Assembly (NCBI RefSeq): GCF_010728725.1
Contig: NZ_AP022606.1
Location: 4,340,001-4,404,000, forward strand
Source of the DNA: Mycobacterium branderi
Lineage (GTDB): Bacteria; Actinomycetota; Actinomycetes; Mycobacteriales; Mycobacteriaceae
DNA: 64,000 nt
Direction of reading: 5' to 3'
The position numbers and the translations under genes are program-made. How positions within the stretch are numbered: the first letter of the stretch is position 1; each line of letters starts with the position of its first letter. The notes below the pieces were generated by a model. It was not told the origin of the DNA and searched no databases. It was given only the letters and a program-made list of their open reading frames with translations. This document shows positions 1 through 10,017 of this stretch, one piece after another.

Positions 1-221
1 CCGCGGCGCTGGGCGGCCCCGAGCCGTACACCGGCGCGTCGATGAAGCAGGTGCATCAGGGCCGCGGCATCACCATGCACCACTTCAACCTGGTGGCCGG
101 GCATCTGACGGACTCCCTGGCAGCCGCCGGAGTGCCGTCCGAGACGATCGACGAGATACTCGCCGTGGTGGCGCCGCTCGCCGGCGACATCGCATCGGAC
201 GCCGAGACAGCGCGAGTCTGA
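1..221 (+). CDS. glbN: truncated hemoglobin GlbN, 3' end
   Basis: C-terminal part of a group I truncated hemoglobin (trHbN); the reading frame begins at base 3 and the 5' part lies outside the window. The translation contains GGPEPYTG and then [15 protein letters not shown], which in the M. tuberculosis protein carries the proximal heme ligand His81 (codon at 54-56 here). In M. tuberculosis this protein oxidises nitric oxide to nitrate using bound oxygen and so protects respiration. The tail after the last helix is short, as in the family. It is the Rv1542c position of the syntenic block. About 70 C-terminal residues are visible and nothing looks broken. Confidence 0.95.
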   Translation, partial: AALGGPEPYTGASMKQVHQGRGITMHHFNLVAGHLTDSLAAAGVPSETIDEILAVVAPLAGDIASDAETARV

Positions 222-255
222 CGCGCCACGTGACGTCGAACGCGACAATGCATGC

Positions 256-1014
256 ATGTCGCGCACGTTCGACGAGCTCGTCGCAGAAGCCGCCGCCGCA
301 CCCGTCGACGGCTGGGACTTCTCCTGGCTGGACGGCAGGGCTACCGAGGAACGCCCGTCGTGGGGCTATCAGCGGCTGATGAGCCAACGCCTGGCGGAGG
401 CGTCGGCCGCCTGCGACATCGATACCGGCGGCGGTGAGGTACTGGCCGAGGCCCCGACGTTTCCGCCCACGATGGCCGCGACGGAGTCCTGGCCGCCCAA
501 TGCGGCGTTGGCGACCAAGCTGTTGCATCCGCGCGGCGTGGTGGTCGTCGCGACCACCGACGAGGCGCGGTTGCCGTTCGCTGATGCGGCGTTCGACCTG
601 GTGACCAGCCGCCATGCCGTGCCGGTGCGATGGGGTGAGATTGCCCGGGTGCTGCGGCCGGGCGGCACCTACTTCGCCCAACAGATCGGCCCCGCAACCA
701 TGTGCGAGCTCTACGAGTACTTCATGGGGCCGCAGCCGCAGAAATGGGACGAGTTTCACCCCGACGTCCAGCGCGCGCAGGCACAAGCCGCCGGGTTGGA
801 CATCGTGGATATCCGGATGGAACGGCTACGGGCCGAATTCTTCGACGTCGGTGCGGTTATCTACTTCTTGCGCAAGGTGATTTGGACGGTGCCCGATTTC
901 ACGGTCGAGCGCTACCGGGAGCGGTTGCACGAGCTGCATGAACAGATCACGCGCGACGGGCCCTTCGTCGCCCACGCCACCCGGGTCCTCGTCGAGGCCC
1001 GCAAGCCGGCATGA
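256..1014 (+). CDS. SAM-dependent methyltransferase
   Basis: A 252-residue class I methyltransferase-like protein. The SAM-binding glycine motif is DIDTGGGEV near residue 57, followed about 45 residues later by an acidic segment (LPFADAAFDLVTS), typical of methyltransferase motifs I to III, and by RVLRPGGTY. The substrate is unknown. Three overlapping ATGs lie at 248, 252 and 256; only 256 is in frame, and no clear ribosome binding site precedes it. The gene ends directly against the convergent pseudouridine synthase gene (TGA followed at once by the opposite TCA). I do not recall a counterpart at this place in H37Rv, so it is probably accessory. Confidence 0.8.
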   Translation: MSRTFDELVAEAAAAPVDGWDFSWLDGRATEERPSWGYQRLMSQRLAEASAACDIDTGGGEVLAEAPTFPPTMAATESWPPNAALATKLLHPRGVVVVATTDEARLPFADAAFDLVTSRHAVPVRWGEIARVLRPGGTYFAQQIGPATMCELYEYFMGPQPQKWDEFHPDVQRAQAQAAGLDIVDIRMERLRAEFFDVGAVIYFLRKVIWTVPDFTVERYRERLHELHEQITRDGPFVAHATRVLVEARKPA

Positions 1015-1941
1015 TCAGCCCTCGGCCCGCAGCACATCCAGCGCGTGCTGCAGATCCTCGGGGTACGGGCTGACGATCTCGATGCGCCGGCCGTCCGCCG
1101 GATGAGCGAATGCCAGCGACCGCGCATGCAGCCATTGCCGTTCCAGCCCAAGCTTTTTCGCCAGTTTCGGGTTGGCGCCATAGGTGAGGTCACCGCAGCA
1201 GGGGTGGTGCAGCGCGGCGAAATGCACCCGAATCTGGTGCGTGCGACCGGTTTCCAGGTGCACGTCGAGCAGGCTGGCCGCCACGAACGCCTCGATGGTG
1301 TCGTAATGGGTCAAGCTGTGCCGGCCATTCGCGGTGACGGCAAACTTCCAGTCGTGGCCCCGATGGCGGCCGATCGGCGCGTCGATGGTGCCGCTGGAGG
1401 GATCCGGATGTCCTTGCACCAGCGCGTGATACCGCTTGTCGACGGTGCGCTGCTTGAATGCCCGCTTGAGGACGGTGTAGGCCCGCTCGGAGATGGCCAC
1501 CACCATCACCCCGGACGTTCCGACGTCCAGACGGTGCACGATGCCCTGGCGCTCGTGCACACCCGACGTGGTGATCCGGAAGCCGGCGCCGGCCAGTCCG
1601 CCCAGCACCGTCGGCCCGGTCCAGCCCACCGATGCGTGCGCGGCCACCCCGGCGGGCTTGTCGACCGCGACGATGTCGTCGTCGGCGTAGAGCACCGTCA
1701 TGCCCTCGATCTCGACGGGCGTGTTCTCCAGCGGGGCCGGCGCATCGGGCAGCCGCACATGCAGCAGGGCACCGGGGGTCAGTCGATCGGACTTGCCGGC
1801 CGGCGCGCCGTCCAGCTCGACGTCGCCGCCTTCGGCCAGCGCCGCGGCGGCGGTGCGCGACAGGCCCAGTAGCCGCGCCAGCCCCGCGTCCACGCGCATG
1901 CCCGCCAAGCCCTCTGGGACAGGCATCGAACGGTCGGGCAT
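1015..1941 (-). CDS. RluD-type 23S rRNA pseudouridine synthase
   Basis: A 308-residue RluA/RluD family pseudouridine synthase, which isomerises uridines in 23S rRNA. An S4-like RNA-binding segment occupies roughly residues 15-65. The catalytic motif HRLDVGTSG places the nucleophile at Asp139, and [11 protein letters not shown] follows as in the family. The start is the ATG at 1941, which overlaps the lspA stop by one base (TGATG), so translation is probably coupled. Longer upstream extensions in this frame are shadow sequence of lspA. The length equals that recalled for Rv1540. The exact target uridines cannot be told from sequence. Confidence 0.93.
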   Translation of the reverse strand: MPDRSMPVPEGLAGMRVDAGLARLLGLSRTAAAALAEGGDVELDGAPAGKSDRLTPGALLHVRLPDAPAPLENTPVEIEGMTVLYADDDIVAVDKPAGVAAHASVGWTGPTVLGGLAGAGFRITTSGVHERQGIVHRLDVGTSGVMVVAISERAYTVLKRAFKQRTVDKRYHALVQGHPDPSSGTIDAPIGRHRGHDWKFAVTANGRHSLTHYDTIEAFVAASLLDVHLETGRTHQIRVHFAALHHPCCGDLTYGANPKLAKKLGLERQWLHARSLAFAHPADGRRIEIVSPYPEDLQHALDVLRAEG

Positions 1942-2510
1942 CAGCGCTCGGGCTTGCCGGCGGTCTCCACCAGTTCGCCGCCTGGTTTCCGCCGGCCGAC
2001 GGTGTCGAAGTCGAAGCCGAACACCGACAGCGCAACCAGCAGGATCGCCCCGCCCACCACCGACGGGTCGGCGACATTGAACACCGGCCACCAGCCGATC
2101 GAGAGGAAGTCGACGACATGCCCGCGCAGCGGACCCGGCGACCGGAAGAACCGGTCGACCAGGTTGCCCATCGCGCCGCCCAGGATCATGCCCAGCCCGA
2201 TCGCCCACCACGGCGACACCAGACGGCGACCCATCCAGAAGATCCCGACCACCACGCCGGTCGCGATCAGGGTCAGCAGCCAGGTGTATCCGGTCGCCAT
2301 CGAAAACGCGGCACCGGAGTTGCGCACCAGGGTCCAGGTCACGGTGTCGCCGATGATCGACACCGGCTGGCCGGGCGTCAGCAGCTTGACCGCGAGGACC
2401 TTGGTGACGATGTCGAGCGCCAGCACCACCGCCGCCACCGAGAGCAGCAGGCGCAGCCGTCGCGGCGGCGCAGGAGCTTGCGGCGTCCCCGCAGGGGATT
2501 CGTCAGTCAC
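1941..2510 (-). CDS. lspA: lipoprotein signal peptidase LspA
   Basis: Prolipoprotein signal peptidase II, 189 residues, an aspartic protease of the inner membrane that removes the signal peptide of diacylglyceryl-modified prolipoproteins. Four hydrophobic segments are visible. The catalytic aspartates are in GNLVDR (Asp119) and FNVADPS (Asp148), and the conserved VRNSGAAFS precedes them. A proline-rich cytoplasmic N-terminus of about 18 residues and a charged C-terminal tail flank the core, as in mycobacteria. It lies upstream of the rluD-type gene with a 1-base overlap and only 17 bp from the divergent ansA start, so the two opposing promoters must share or overlap coding sequence. Confidence 0.96.
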   Translation of the reverse strand: MTDESPAGTPQAPAPPRRLRLLLSVAAVVLALDIVTKVLAVKLLTPGQPVSIIGDTVTWTLVRNSGAAFSMATGYTWLLTLIATGVVVGIFWMGRRLVSPWWAIGLGMILGGAMGNLVDRFFRSPGPLRGHVVDFLSIGWWPVFNVADPSVVGGAILLVALSVFGFDFDTVGRRKPGGELVETAGKPER

Positions 2511-2527
2511 GCCCCTATCATCCCAGC

Positions 2528-3433
2528 ATGAGCCGCCTCACGGTGATCAGCACCGGTGGAACGATCGCCACCAGCACCGACGCCGACGGGGTGCGCCGGC
2601 CGACCCGCAGCGGCGCCGAGCTGACCGCGGGTCTCGACGTGGATGTCGTCGACGTCCTATCGCTGGACAGCTCGCAGCTGACGCCGCCCGACTGGGACGT
2701 GATCGGTGCGGCGGTACGCGCGGCGGTAAACGGTGGCGCGCGCGGCGTGGTCGTCACGCACGGCACTGACACCCTCGAGGAGACCGCGCTGTGGCTCGAC
2801 CTCACCTACGACGGCGCCGCTCCGGTCGTGATCACCGGCGCCCTGCGCAGCGCCGACGCGCCCGACGCCGACGGTCCGGCCAACCTGCGCGACGCGCTGT
2901 CCGTCGCTGGCAGCGCCGACGCCCGCGACCTGGGCGTGCTGGTGTGTTTCGGCGGTCGGCTGTTGCAGCCGCTGGGCCTGCGGAAGGTGGTAACCGGCTT
3001 GGCGGGTGAGCCGCTGGGGACCGTCGACGAGGTCGTCCGGGACAAAGCCCGGCCGTACCTGGGCGAGCTGAGCGCGGCCGGCGCCCCGCGCGTCGACATC
3101 GTTGCGACCTATCCGGGCGGCGACGCGACAGCGCTGGATGCCTGCGTGGCGGCCGGCGCACGCGGCGTGGTGCTGGAGGCGCTGGGCTCGGGCAACGCGG
3201 GAGCGGCAGTGATCGACGGCGTGCGCCGGCATTGCGCCGACGGCGTGGTGGTCGCGGTGTCCAGCCGGGTCGCCGGGGCCAGGGTCGGTCCGGGCTACGG
3301 CCCCGGCCGTGACCTGGTTGACGCAGGCGCGGTGATGGTGCCGCTGCTGCCGCCGAGCCAGGTCCGTGTGCTGCTGATGGCGGCGCTGGCGGCCGGTCTA
3401 CCTTTCCGCGACGTCGTCGACCGCTGGGGCTGA
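2528..3433 (+). CDS. ansA: L-asparaginase AnsA
   Basis: L-asparaginase, 301 residues, hydrolysing asparagine to aspartate and ammonia. Both family motifs are present: STGGTIATS (residues 8-16, with the nucleophilic Thr12 region) and [10 protein letters not shown] (residues 77-86, second threonine and aspartate). No signal peptide is seen, so it should be cytosolic. It corresponds to Rv1538c and is divergent from lspA. Its last 36 bases overlap the 3' end of the convergent dinX gene, which constrains both C-termini. Confidence 0.95.
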   Translation: MSRLTVISTGGTIATSTDADGVRRPTRSGAELTAGLDVDVVDVLSLDSSQLTPPDWDVIGAAVRAAVNGGARGVVVTHGTDTLEETALWLDLTYDGAAPVVITGALRSADAPDADGPANLRDALSVAGSADARDLGVLVCFGGRLLQPLGLRKVVTGLAGEPLGTVDEVVRDKARPYLGELSAAGAPRVDIVATYPGGDATALDACVAAGARGVVLEALGSGNAGAAVIDGVRRHCADGVVVAVSSRVAGARVGPGYGPGRDLVDAGAVMVPLLPPSQVRVLLMAALAAGLPFRDVVDRWG

Positions 3434-4774
3434 TTCGACAAGCGCGGCAACATAATCCGGCCAGTCGAGGCTGTCGACCGGGTTGGCGGCGGCGAGGTCG
3501 CCGGTGTCGGTCGCGAACGTGCGTGCCGGCCCGGGCCCGGTGCTGCGGGTTTCGAACCGCACGGTGACCACGCCGTGGCCGGCGCCCTGCACCCAGCCGT
3601 GGCCGAAGTCGTGGTGGGTGACGTCGTCGCCGATCCGCCATGTCGTGGTGTCCGGCTGTGCCGGCGTGTCCGCGGCGTGGTCGGCGTGCGATGTCTCGGC
3701 AGCAGGCTCAAGGTCGGGGAACAACGGCTCCTGAAGCACATCGGACAAGCCCGAAAACCCCACGCCGAGTAGGCGAATCGGCCCGATGTGGCGTGGGTCG
3801 AGCAGCAACCGGCGGGCCAGCGCGATCAGCGCGGCGGCGTCGGCGGTGGCGTAGGGCAGGGTCGCCGAGCGGGTCAGCGTGCTCATGTCGGACTTCTTCA
3901 ACTTCACCGTGACGGTGCGGGCGCCGCGGCCGTCGCGGGTCAGTCGCCGATGGGCGTGCTCGGCGATCGGGCCGACGGCCTCCTGCAGCTCCTCGAGCGT
4001 AGTCAGGTCGGCGGGGAAGGTGGACTCGGCGCTGATCTGCTTGGCTTCGGCCCGTTCGGCGACCGGGCGCTCGTCGATGCCGCGGGCCAGCCGGTGCAAC
4101 GCGGGCCCGATCGTGGCACCGAGAATGCTCGCCACCTCGGCTTCGTTCAGCGCCGCGAGCTGCCCGATGGTCTCGATGCCGAGTCGATGCAGCTTTTCCT
4201 CGGCGACCGGGCCTATCCCCCACAGCCGTCGCACCGGAAGGCCAGCGAGCAGCTGTGTTTCCTCGGCGCGGCGGACCACCCGGATGCCGTCGGGTTTGGC
4301 CATGCCCGAGGCGATCTTGGCGATCTGCTTGCCCGACCCGGCGCCGACGGAGGCCACCAAGCCCGTCTCGTCGCGCACCCGTCGCCGCAGCTGCTCGCAG
4401 AACTGCTCGACGTCGCCCGGCGAGGCTCCTGCCAGCTCCGCCGGCTCCGCGAATCCCTCGTCGAACGACAGCTGTTCGACGACCGGCACCACACCGCGGA
4501 TGACGTCGAAAACCCGGCGGCTGGCCACCCCGTAGACGACGCCGCGTGGCGGCAGCACCACCGCATGGATGCCGACCAGTCGGCGCGCCTGATGCATCGG
4601 CATCGCTGACCGGGCGCCGAAAACTCGCGCTTCATAGCTGGCACCGGCCACCACCCCGCGCCCGCCCAGCCCGCCCACCAGCACGGGGCGGCCCCGCAAC
4701 GTGGGCCGGGTCAGCTGCTCGACGGACGCGAAGAACGCGTCCATGTCGAAATGCAGCACCCACCGCGAGTCCAC
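3398..4774 (-). CDS. dinX: Y-family DNA polymerase DinX (Pol IV)
   Basis: A 458-residue translesion DNA polymerase of the DinB branch. Metal-binding carboxylates are in [12 protein letters not shown] (Asp10) and LSFDEGF (Asp105-Glu106); [13 protein letters not shown] is the usual finger motif. Residues after about 235 form the little-finger region. After the polymerase core come a QEPLFPDL clamp-binding-like motif and an extra domain reading [14 protein letters not shown], which resembles the small Tudor-like tail of UvrD-type helicases. The length is close to recalled Rv1537 (463 residues). The 3' end overlaps ansA tail to tail by 36 bases. No SOS box was seen upstream. Confidence 0.93.
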   Translation of the reverse strand: MDSRWVLHFDMDAFFASVEQLTRPTLRGRPVLVGGLGGRGVVAGASYEARVFGARSAMPMHQARRLVGIHAVVLPPRGVVYGVASRRVFDVIRGVVPVVEQLSFDEGFAEPAELAGASPGDVEQFCEQLRRRVRDETGLVASVGAGSGKQIAKIASGMAKPDGIRVVRRAEETQLLAGLPVRRLWGIGPVAEEKLHRLGIETIGQLAALNEAEVASILGATIGPALHRLARGIDERPVAERAEAKQISAESTFPADLTTLEELQEAVGPIAEHAHRRLTRDGRGARTVTVKLKKSDMSTLTRSATLPYATADAAALIALARRLLLDPRHIGPIRLLGVGFSGLSDVLQEPLFPDLEPAAETSHADHAADTPAQPDTTTWRIGDDVTHHDFGHGWVQGAGHGVVTVRFETRSTGPGPARTFATDTGDLAAANPVDSLDWPDYVAALVESAPAVDDVAER

Positions 4775-4859
4775 ACTCGCAGATGCTATTGCGCTAACGT
4801 CTTGATTCGTGGCGATGAACCTGTGTCACCGCCGCAGTGAAGCCCGGTTGAGGAGCGAC

Positions 4860-5333
4860 ATGTCGACGGCCTGGTTGCGGCTGCGTCAGGAATGGCTGCA
4901 GCGTCTGGAATCCGACGAACGCTCCGCCGTGCTGGCCTGGGCGGCGTTTACCGTCACGTTCACCGGGCTGCGAGCACTGACCCACTGGATCCACGCCGGT
5001 CACGGCCCCTCGGGCGGCGGGATAAAGCTGGGCAACCGGCATTTTCACCACTACAACATCGGGATTGCGTTGCTGTCGGCGGTGGGTGCAGTGGGCCTGC
5101 GTGGATCGGACAGACAGCGGCGCCACCCTGTCGCGGCGGTGGCGTTCGGGGCGGCCAACGCGATGATCGTCGACGAGCTGGCGTTGCTGCTCGACCTCGA
5201 GGACGTCTACTGGAAGGCCGACGGACGCCAGAGTGTCGACGCCGCAATCGGTCTCATCGCCGCCGGCGCCACCGTCCTTGCGGGTATGCCGTTCTGGCCG
5301 TATGCGCGGCAGGCGTTACGACCAGACCGCTGA
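4860..5333 (+). CDS. membrane protein with HxHHY and DEL...DLED motifs
   Basis: A predicted polytopic membrane protein of 157 residues with hydrophobic stretches near residues 22-40, 65-80, 92-111 and 128-145. Two polar motifs sit at membrane borders: HFHHYNIG (61-68) and DELALLLDLEDVYW (105-118); paired His and acidic clusters suggest a metal site, but no function is known to me. The ATG at 4860 is preferred because AGGAG lies 4 nt upstream; in-frame GTG (4809) and ATG (4815) starts lack this. It ends one base before the convergent ileS stop. Confidence 0.75.
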   Translation: MSTAWLRLRQEWLQRLESDERSAVLAWAAFTVTFTGLRALTHWIHAGHGPSGGGIKLGNRHFHHYNIGIALLSAVGAVGLRGSDRQRRHPVAAVAFGAANAMIVDELALLLDLEDVYWKADGRQSVDAAIGLIAAGATVLAGMPFWPYARQALRPDR

Positions 5334-5334
5334 T

Positions 5335-8300
5335 TCACACCTTCGCAATGCCCACCCGCACGCCGTCGCCGATTTCGACACCATCGGCGGGTGCACCGAA
5401 TTCGAAACTGGTAGCCAGGATCTCGCCGGCGATGAGGTCGCGGTGCGCTTCTGCCCACTCGGCGCGTTCGGGGGGCACCGACATCACCACGCTGATCCGG
5501 TCGGACACGTCGAGACCGGTCGACTTGCGCAGCTCCTGCAATTCGCGGATGCGGTCCTTGGCCCATCCTTCGGCCTCCAGCTCGGGAGTCACGGTGCCGT
5601 CGAGCACCACCAGGCCGGCGCCGTCGGGCAGCGCCGCAGTGTAATCGGGGTCAGCGGCTACCAGCCGGGAGCTGTACTCGTCGGGTTGCAGCACCACAGG
5701 GCCGGCCGTCAGTGTGCCGTCGTCGTTCACGACGCCCTCGCCGGCCTTGACCGCCTTGATGGCTGCCTGCACGTCCTTGCCCAGGCGCGGCCCCGCGACG
5801 CGGGCGTTGACCGTCAGCTCGAAACGGCCGTAGCGGGCGATGTCGTCGGTGAGCTCGACGTGCTTGACGTTGAGCTCGTCGGCGATCAGATCGGTGAACC
5901 GCTCCAGCCGCGACGGGTTCTCCACTGCGACAGTGAGTTTCGGTAGAGGGAGGCGCACTCGCAGCCGCTTGGCTTTGCGCAGCGACGACCCCGCCGAGCA
6001 CACCTCGCGAACCTGGTCCATTGCGGCGACGAGGCCCGGATCGGCCGGCAGGTCGTCTGACGGCCAGTCGGTCAGGTGCACCGAACGCTCGCCGGTGACG
6101 CCGCGCCAGATGATCTCGGTGGTCAGCGGAAGCAGCGGCGCGGCCAGCCGGGCCGTCACTTCCAGCACGGTGTGCAGGGTGTCGATCGCGTCGGCGTCCT
6201 CCTCCCAGAACCGTTGGCGAGAACGTCGCACATACCAATTGGTCAGCGCCTCGGTGAACTGGCGCAGTTGCTCGCAGGCACCCGAGATGTCGCAGACGTC
6301 CATCTCGGCAGTGAGGTCCTCGCGCAGCGCGGCCAGCTTGGCCAGAACGTAGCGGTCCAGCACATGCGACGAATCCGTGCGCCACGTACCGACTTTCGGC
6401 GCATACAGCGCCAAAAAACTGTAGGCGTTCCAGAACGGCAACATGACCTGGCGAACACCCTCGCGGATGCCGGGCTCGGTGACGATCAGGTTGCCGCCCC
6501 GCAGGATCGGCGAGGCCATCAGAAACCAGCGCATGGCGTCGGAGCCGTCGCGGTCGAACACCTCGGTCACGTCAGGGTAGTTGCGCAGCGACTTGCTCAT
6601 CTTCTGCCCGTCGCTGCCCAGCACAATGCCATGTGCCACACAGGTTTTGAAAGCCGGCCGGTCGAACAACGCAGTGGCCAGCACGTGCAGGGTGTAGAAC
6701 CAGCCGCGAGTCTGCCCGATGTATTCGACGATGAAATCGCCCGGGTAGTGGGTGTCGAACCACTCGCGGTTCTCGAACGGATAATGCACCTGCGCGTAGG
6801 GCATCGAGCCGGAGTCGAACCACACGTCGAACACGTCGGGGATGCGCCGCATCGTCGCCCGGCCGGTGGGGTCGTCGGGATTCGGCCGGGTGAGCTCGTC
6901 GATGTAGGGCCGGTGCAGGTTGTCCGGCCGCACGCCGAAGTCGCGCTCCAACTCGTCGAGACTGCCGTACACGTCGATCCGCGGATACGCCGGGTCGTCG
7001 GAGACCCACACCGGAATCGGCGTGCCCCAGTAGCGGTTTCGCGAGATCGACCAGTCGCGCGCATTGGCCAGCCATTTGCCGAACTGACCGTCCTTGACAT
7101 GTTCGGGATACCAGGTGATCTGCTGGTTGAGTTCGACCATCCGGTCGCGGAATTCGGTGACCTTGACAAACCACGACGACACCGCCCGGTAGATCAACGG
7201 GTTTCGGCAGCGCCAGCAGTGCGGGTAGGGGTGCTCGTAGGTTTCATGGCGCAGCAGCACCGCGCCGTTGGCCGCCGCGGGACCGGTGCCGTTCTTCAGG
7301 TCGCGGATGATGTGCGGGTTGGCGTCGAAGACGTGCTGGCCCGCATAGTCCGGGACGGTGGCGTCGAAGCGGCCCTTGGCGTCGACGGGCGTCACCGGCA
7401 CGATGCCCGCCCGATCCCCGGTGTCCTTGTCGTCCTCGCCGTAGGCCGGCGCCATGTGCACGATCCCGGTACCGTCCTCGGTTGTCACGAACTCGCCGGG
7501 CAGTACCTGAAATGCGTTGGGCGAGTCCATGAAGTACGGGAACGGCGGCAGATACCGCGTACCTAGGAGATCGGCGCCGCTATAGGTCCCAAGCAGTTCT
7601 TGTGCGATGTCGAATTCGCGGGCGTATGCGCCCAACCTCGCCTTCGCTAACACATAACGCCGGTCCCCTACCCGCACCTGCACGTACTCCACGTCCGGAT
7701 TGACCGCGACCGCCTGGTTGGACGGCAGCGTCCACGGCGTCGTCGTCCACACCAACAGATACGCGCCGGCCAATTCCCCTTCGGGCACCAGGAATCCGAC
7801 GGTGATCGCCGGATCCTGGCGGCTCTGGTAGATGTCGTCGTCCATCCGCAGCTCGTGGTTGGACAACGGGGTTTCGTCGCGCCAGCAATACGGCAGTACC
7901 CGGTAACCCTCGTACGCTAAGCCCTTGTCCCACAACTGCTTGAACGCCCAGATCACCGACTCCATGTACGGCAAGTCGAGGGTCTTGTAGTCGTGCTCGA
8001 AGTCCACCCAACGGGCCTGACGGGTGACATAGGCCTGCCATTCGTCGGTGTAGCGCAACACCGATTCGCGGCAGGCCTCGTTGAACGCGGCGATGCCCAT
8101 CGCGTCGATCTGGGATTTGTCGGTGATGCCGAGCTGCCGCTCGACTTCGAGTTCGGCGGGCAGGCCGTGGGTGTCCCAGCCGAAGCGGCGCTCCACCTTG
8201 TAGCCGCGCATCGTGCGATACCGCGGCACGATGTCTTTGACGTAACCGGTGAGCAGATGCCCATAGTGCGGTAGGCCGTTGGCGAACGGCGGCCCGTCGT

Positions 8301-8436
8301 AGAACACGTACTCCGGCGCGTCGGCGCGGCGGGCGATGCTGGCGCGGAAGGTGTCGTCGCGGCCCCAGTAGTCGAGGACCGCGAGTTCGGCCGCCGGAAA
8401 GTCGGGCGCCCCGCCGGCCAGCTTCGGGTAAGTCAA
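5335..8436 (-). CDS. ileS: isoleucyl-tRNA synthetase IleS
   Basis: Class Ia isoleucyl-tRNA synthetase, 1033 residues from the chosen start. The HIGH-type motif is HYGH at residues 57-60 and the second signature is KMSKS at 612-616. The CP1 editing region contains TWTLPSNQ-type sequence ([12 protein letters not shown]). The start is a TTG at 8436: AGGGAG lies 8 nt upstream, and that Shine-Dalgarno is the one masked by the T-box leader. The in-frame GTG at 8457 would put the Shine-Dalgarno inside the gene and is less likely, although it would give a length nearer to recalled M. tuberculosis IleS (1041). The gene is separated from the HxlR gene by its own leader. Confidence 0.95.
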   Translation of the reverse strand: MTYPKLAGGAPDFPAAELAVLDYWGRDDTFRASIARRADAPEYVFYDGPPFANGLPHYGHLLTGYVKDIVPRYRTMRGYKVERRFGWDTHGLPAELEVERQLGITDKSQIDAMGIAAFNEACRESVLRYTDEWQAYVTRQARWVDFEHDYKTLDLPYMESVIWAFKQLWDKGLAYEGYRVLPYCWRDETPLSNHELRMDDDIYQSRQDPAITVGFLVPEGELAGAYLLVWTTTPWTLPSNQAVAVNPDVEYVQVRVGDRRYVLAKARLGAYAREFDIAQELLGTYSGADLLGTRYLPPFPYFMDSPNAFQVLPGEFVTTEDGTGIVHMAPAYGEDDKDTGDRAGIVPVTPVDAKGRFDATVPDYAGQHVFDANPHIIRDLKNGTGPAAANGAVLLRHETYEHPYPHCWRCRNPLIYRAVSSWFVKVTEFRDRMVELNQQITWYPEHVKDGQFGKWLANARDWSISRNRYWGTPIPVWVSDDPAYPRIDVYGSLDELERDFGVRPDNLHRPYIDELTRPNPDDPTGRATMRRIPDVFDVWFDSGSMPYAQVHYPFENREWFDTHYPGDFIVEYIGQTRGWFYTLHVLATALFDRPAFKTCVAHGIVLGSDGQKMSKSLRNYPDVTEVFDRDGSDAMRWFLMASPILRGGNLIVTEPGIREGVRQVMLPFWNAYSFLALYAPKVGTWRTDSSHVLDRYVLAKLAALREDLTAEMDVCDISGACEQLRQFTEALTNWYVRRSRQRFWEEDADAIDTLHTVLEVTARLAAPLLPLTTEIIWRGVTGERSVHLTDWPSDDLPADPGLVAAMDQVREVCSAGSSLRKAKRLRVRLPLPKLTVAVENPSRLERFTDLIADELNVKHVELTDDIARYGRFELTVNARVAGPRLGKDVQAAIKAVKAGEGVVNDDGTLTAGPVVLQPDEYSSRLVAADPDYTAALPDGAGLVVLDGTVTPELEAEGWAKDRIRELQELRKSTGLDVSDRISVVMSVPPERAEWAEAHRDLIAGEILATSFEFGAPADGVEIGDGVRVGIAKV

Positions 8437-8437
8437 A

Positions 8438-8646
8438 ACGTCGTCTCCCTGTGCCACTGTTTGGCCGGGGACGACGAACGCGCTGTAGCGCGAGCGCCGC
8501 GGTACCACCCCGCTTGCCACACCGAGGCGTGGCCGCTCATTGCAGGCTGTGACGGGCCATCCCGTTCGGTTCTACTGAGCCTGACTGGCCGTTCTTCCGA
8601 AGGCTCCCCGGTGATGGCCGGATCGACGCCGCTGGGTCGATTCTAC
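8438..8646 (-). promoter_or_regulatory. translational T-box riboswitch of ileS
   Basis: Leader RNA that senses uncharged tRNA-Ile. The conserved T-box core GGGGTGGTACCGCGG lies at about 8511-8497, with TGGT (8507-8504) able to pair with the tRNA end ACCA. A candidate specifier ATC (8615-8613) sits in a short stem I, and the actinobacterial stem II segment AGTAGAACCGAACGGG follows. CGTCGTCCCC (8476-8467) can pair either with GGGAGACGACG (8449-8439), hiding the Shine-Dalgarno, or with the GGGG beside the T-box core. This fits the translational, ultrashort-stem-I class known from actinobacterial ileS. The 5' boundary is approximate. The leader begins right at the end of the HxlR gene. Confidence 0.9.
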
Positions 8647-9101
8647 GGGCGGCGCGCAAATCGAGCCGGGCGAGCCCGCACCTCGTCGACTGTGAGCGCG
8701 GCGCCGCACCGGTCGCAGTGCAGACGGCCCTCGGGATGTCCGCCGCAGTCGTGGTGTTCCAGCACCATCGGCGGCCCGCCCGGTTCGCCGTAGTACCGGT
8801 CACCCCACAACATCAGCTGCGTGAGCACCGGCCACAACGCGCGGCCCTTCTCGGTGAGGTGGTATTCGAATCGCTCGGGCCGGCTCTGGTAGCGCCGCCG
8901 TTCCAGCACGCCCTCGTCGACCAGGTGCGCCAGCCTCGCGGCAAGCATGCTGCGGGTGATGCCGGTGCCGGCGCACAGCTCGTCGAACCGGTGCCGGCCG
9001 AGGAAGACGTCGCGGATGATGAGCACGGACCACCGTTGTCCGATCACCTCGAGGGTGCGCGCGATCGAGCAGACCTGGTCGGGGTACTCGCGGTCCAACA
9101 T
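8643..9101 (-). CDS. HxlR-family transcriptional regulator
   Basis: A 152-residue winged-helix repressor of the HxlR type. The N-terminal part has the usual Cys (DQVCSIARTLEVIGQRW), the recognition region TRSMLAARLAHLVDEG and the wing YHLTEKGRAL. The C-terminus adds a small zinc-ribbon-like piece (HDCGGH then CDRCG), giving two Cys pairs. The ATG at 9101 is chosen; a TTG two codons upstream is possible. It is divergent from the methyltransferase gene at 9163 and probably controls it, as HxlR regulators often act on the adjacent divergent gene. Its stop codon lies at the very start of the ileS T-box leader, so ileS may also receive transcripts from here. Confidence 0.88.
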   Translation of the reverse strand: MLDREYPDQVCSIARTLEVIGQRWSVLIIRDVFLGRHRFDELCAGTGITRSMLAARLAHLVDEGVLERRRYQSRPERFEYHLTEKGRALWPVLTQLMLWGDRYYGEPGGPPMVLEHHDCGGHPEGRLHCDRCGAALTVDEVRARPARFARRP

Positions 9102-9162
9102 GATCAACCCATGCTAACCGAGTCAGTTGTGTGATGCGACTTATCACCGTAGGGTCAGTTGC

Positions 9163-10011
9163 ATGACACGACCCGACGCTGGCGCCGACACCCTCATCGC
9201 GAACGTTTCCGACACGGCACGCTGGATCGCGGCCTACCGCGCCACCGAGTCCGCCCGGCCCGACGCGCTGTTCGACGACCACCTCGCCGAGCGGCTCGCC
9301 GGTGAGCGCGGCCATGCCATCGTCGCCGCAGCCCCGCGGGTCAGCTGGGCGCTGGTGACCCGCACCAAGCTGATAGACGACATCGTCGTCAAGGCCATCG
9401 GCGAGGGCTGCGATCGGGTGCTCAATCTGGCCGCCGGTTTGGACACCCGGCCGTATCGGCTGGACCTGCCACCGGATTTCACCTGGATCGAAGCGGACCT
9501 GCCGGCGCTGTTGGCGGAAAAGGAGCAAGCACTCGCGGACCAGACGCCGCGATGCCAATTGAGTCGGTGGGCCGTCGACCTCGCCGACCCGGCGGCCCGC
9601 GACGCGTTCTTGACGGAGGCGCTAAGCGGTGCCCGCAAGGCGCTGGTCCTGACCGAGGGGCTTTTGATGTACCTCGACCCCGACGACGTCGCCGCCCTGG
9701 CGCAGGCCTTCAGACGTCCAGAGGTCGCCTGGTGGGTGCTCGAATTCTGGGGCGCCGGGCTGAAGAAATGGATGGGCAAGAAGACCAAAGGCATCATGGC
9801 CAACGCGCCGTTCAAATTCGGGCCGGGGAACGGGCTGGCCTACTTCGAAGATCTCGGCTGGAAACCCGTCGAGACCGAGGCGATATTGCAGGCCGCCCAT
9901 CGCTTCGGCAGGCTGCCTTTTCCGTATCGCTTCGCCGCGTACCTACCCGAGCCGGACCCCCGCAATCCGGGAAACAAACGGTGGAGCGCCGTCACCCGGC
10001 TGACCCCGTAG
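9163..10011 (+). CDS. class I methyltransferase, LCM-like (mycobacterial family)
   Basis: A 282-residue putative SAM-dependent methyltransferase of the large mycobacterial family related to leucine carboxyl methyltransferases. Motifs seen are NLAAGLDTRPYRL (SAM binding), the acidic EADLP about 20 residues on, and VLTEGLLMYLD. The substrate is not known. The ATG at 9163 fits the family N-terminus; a TTG at 9127 would extend into the promoter region. It lies divergent to the HxlR regulator, with a 61-bp shared intergenic region, and ends 6 bp before the convergent ACT protein gene. Confidence 0.88.
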   Translation: MTRPDAGADTLIANVSDTARWIAAYRATESARPDALFDDHLAERLAGERGHAIVAAAPRVSWALVTRTKLIDDIVVKAIGEGCDRVLNLAAGLDTRPYRLDLPPDFTWIEADLPALLAEKEQALADQTPRCQLSRWAVDLADPAARDAFLTEALSGARKALVLTEGLLMYLDPDDVAALAQAFRRPEVAWWVLEFWGAGLKKWMGKKTKGIMANAPFKFGPGNGLAYFEDLGWKPVETEAILQAAHRFGRLPFPYRFAAYLPEPDPRNPGNKRWSAVTRLTP

Positions 10012-10017
10012 AGCCGC

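Noticed and set aside
6076..7566. Plus-strand frame inside ileS (about 496 codons)
   Set aside because: Shadow of ileS; no motif, no ribosome binding site, and ileS signatures are complete.
8455..8457. GTG 8457 as the ileS start
   Set aside because: It lies upstream of the Shine-Dalgarno AGGGAG that the T-box masks, so the regulated start must be downstream, at TTG 8436.
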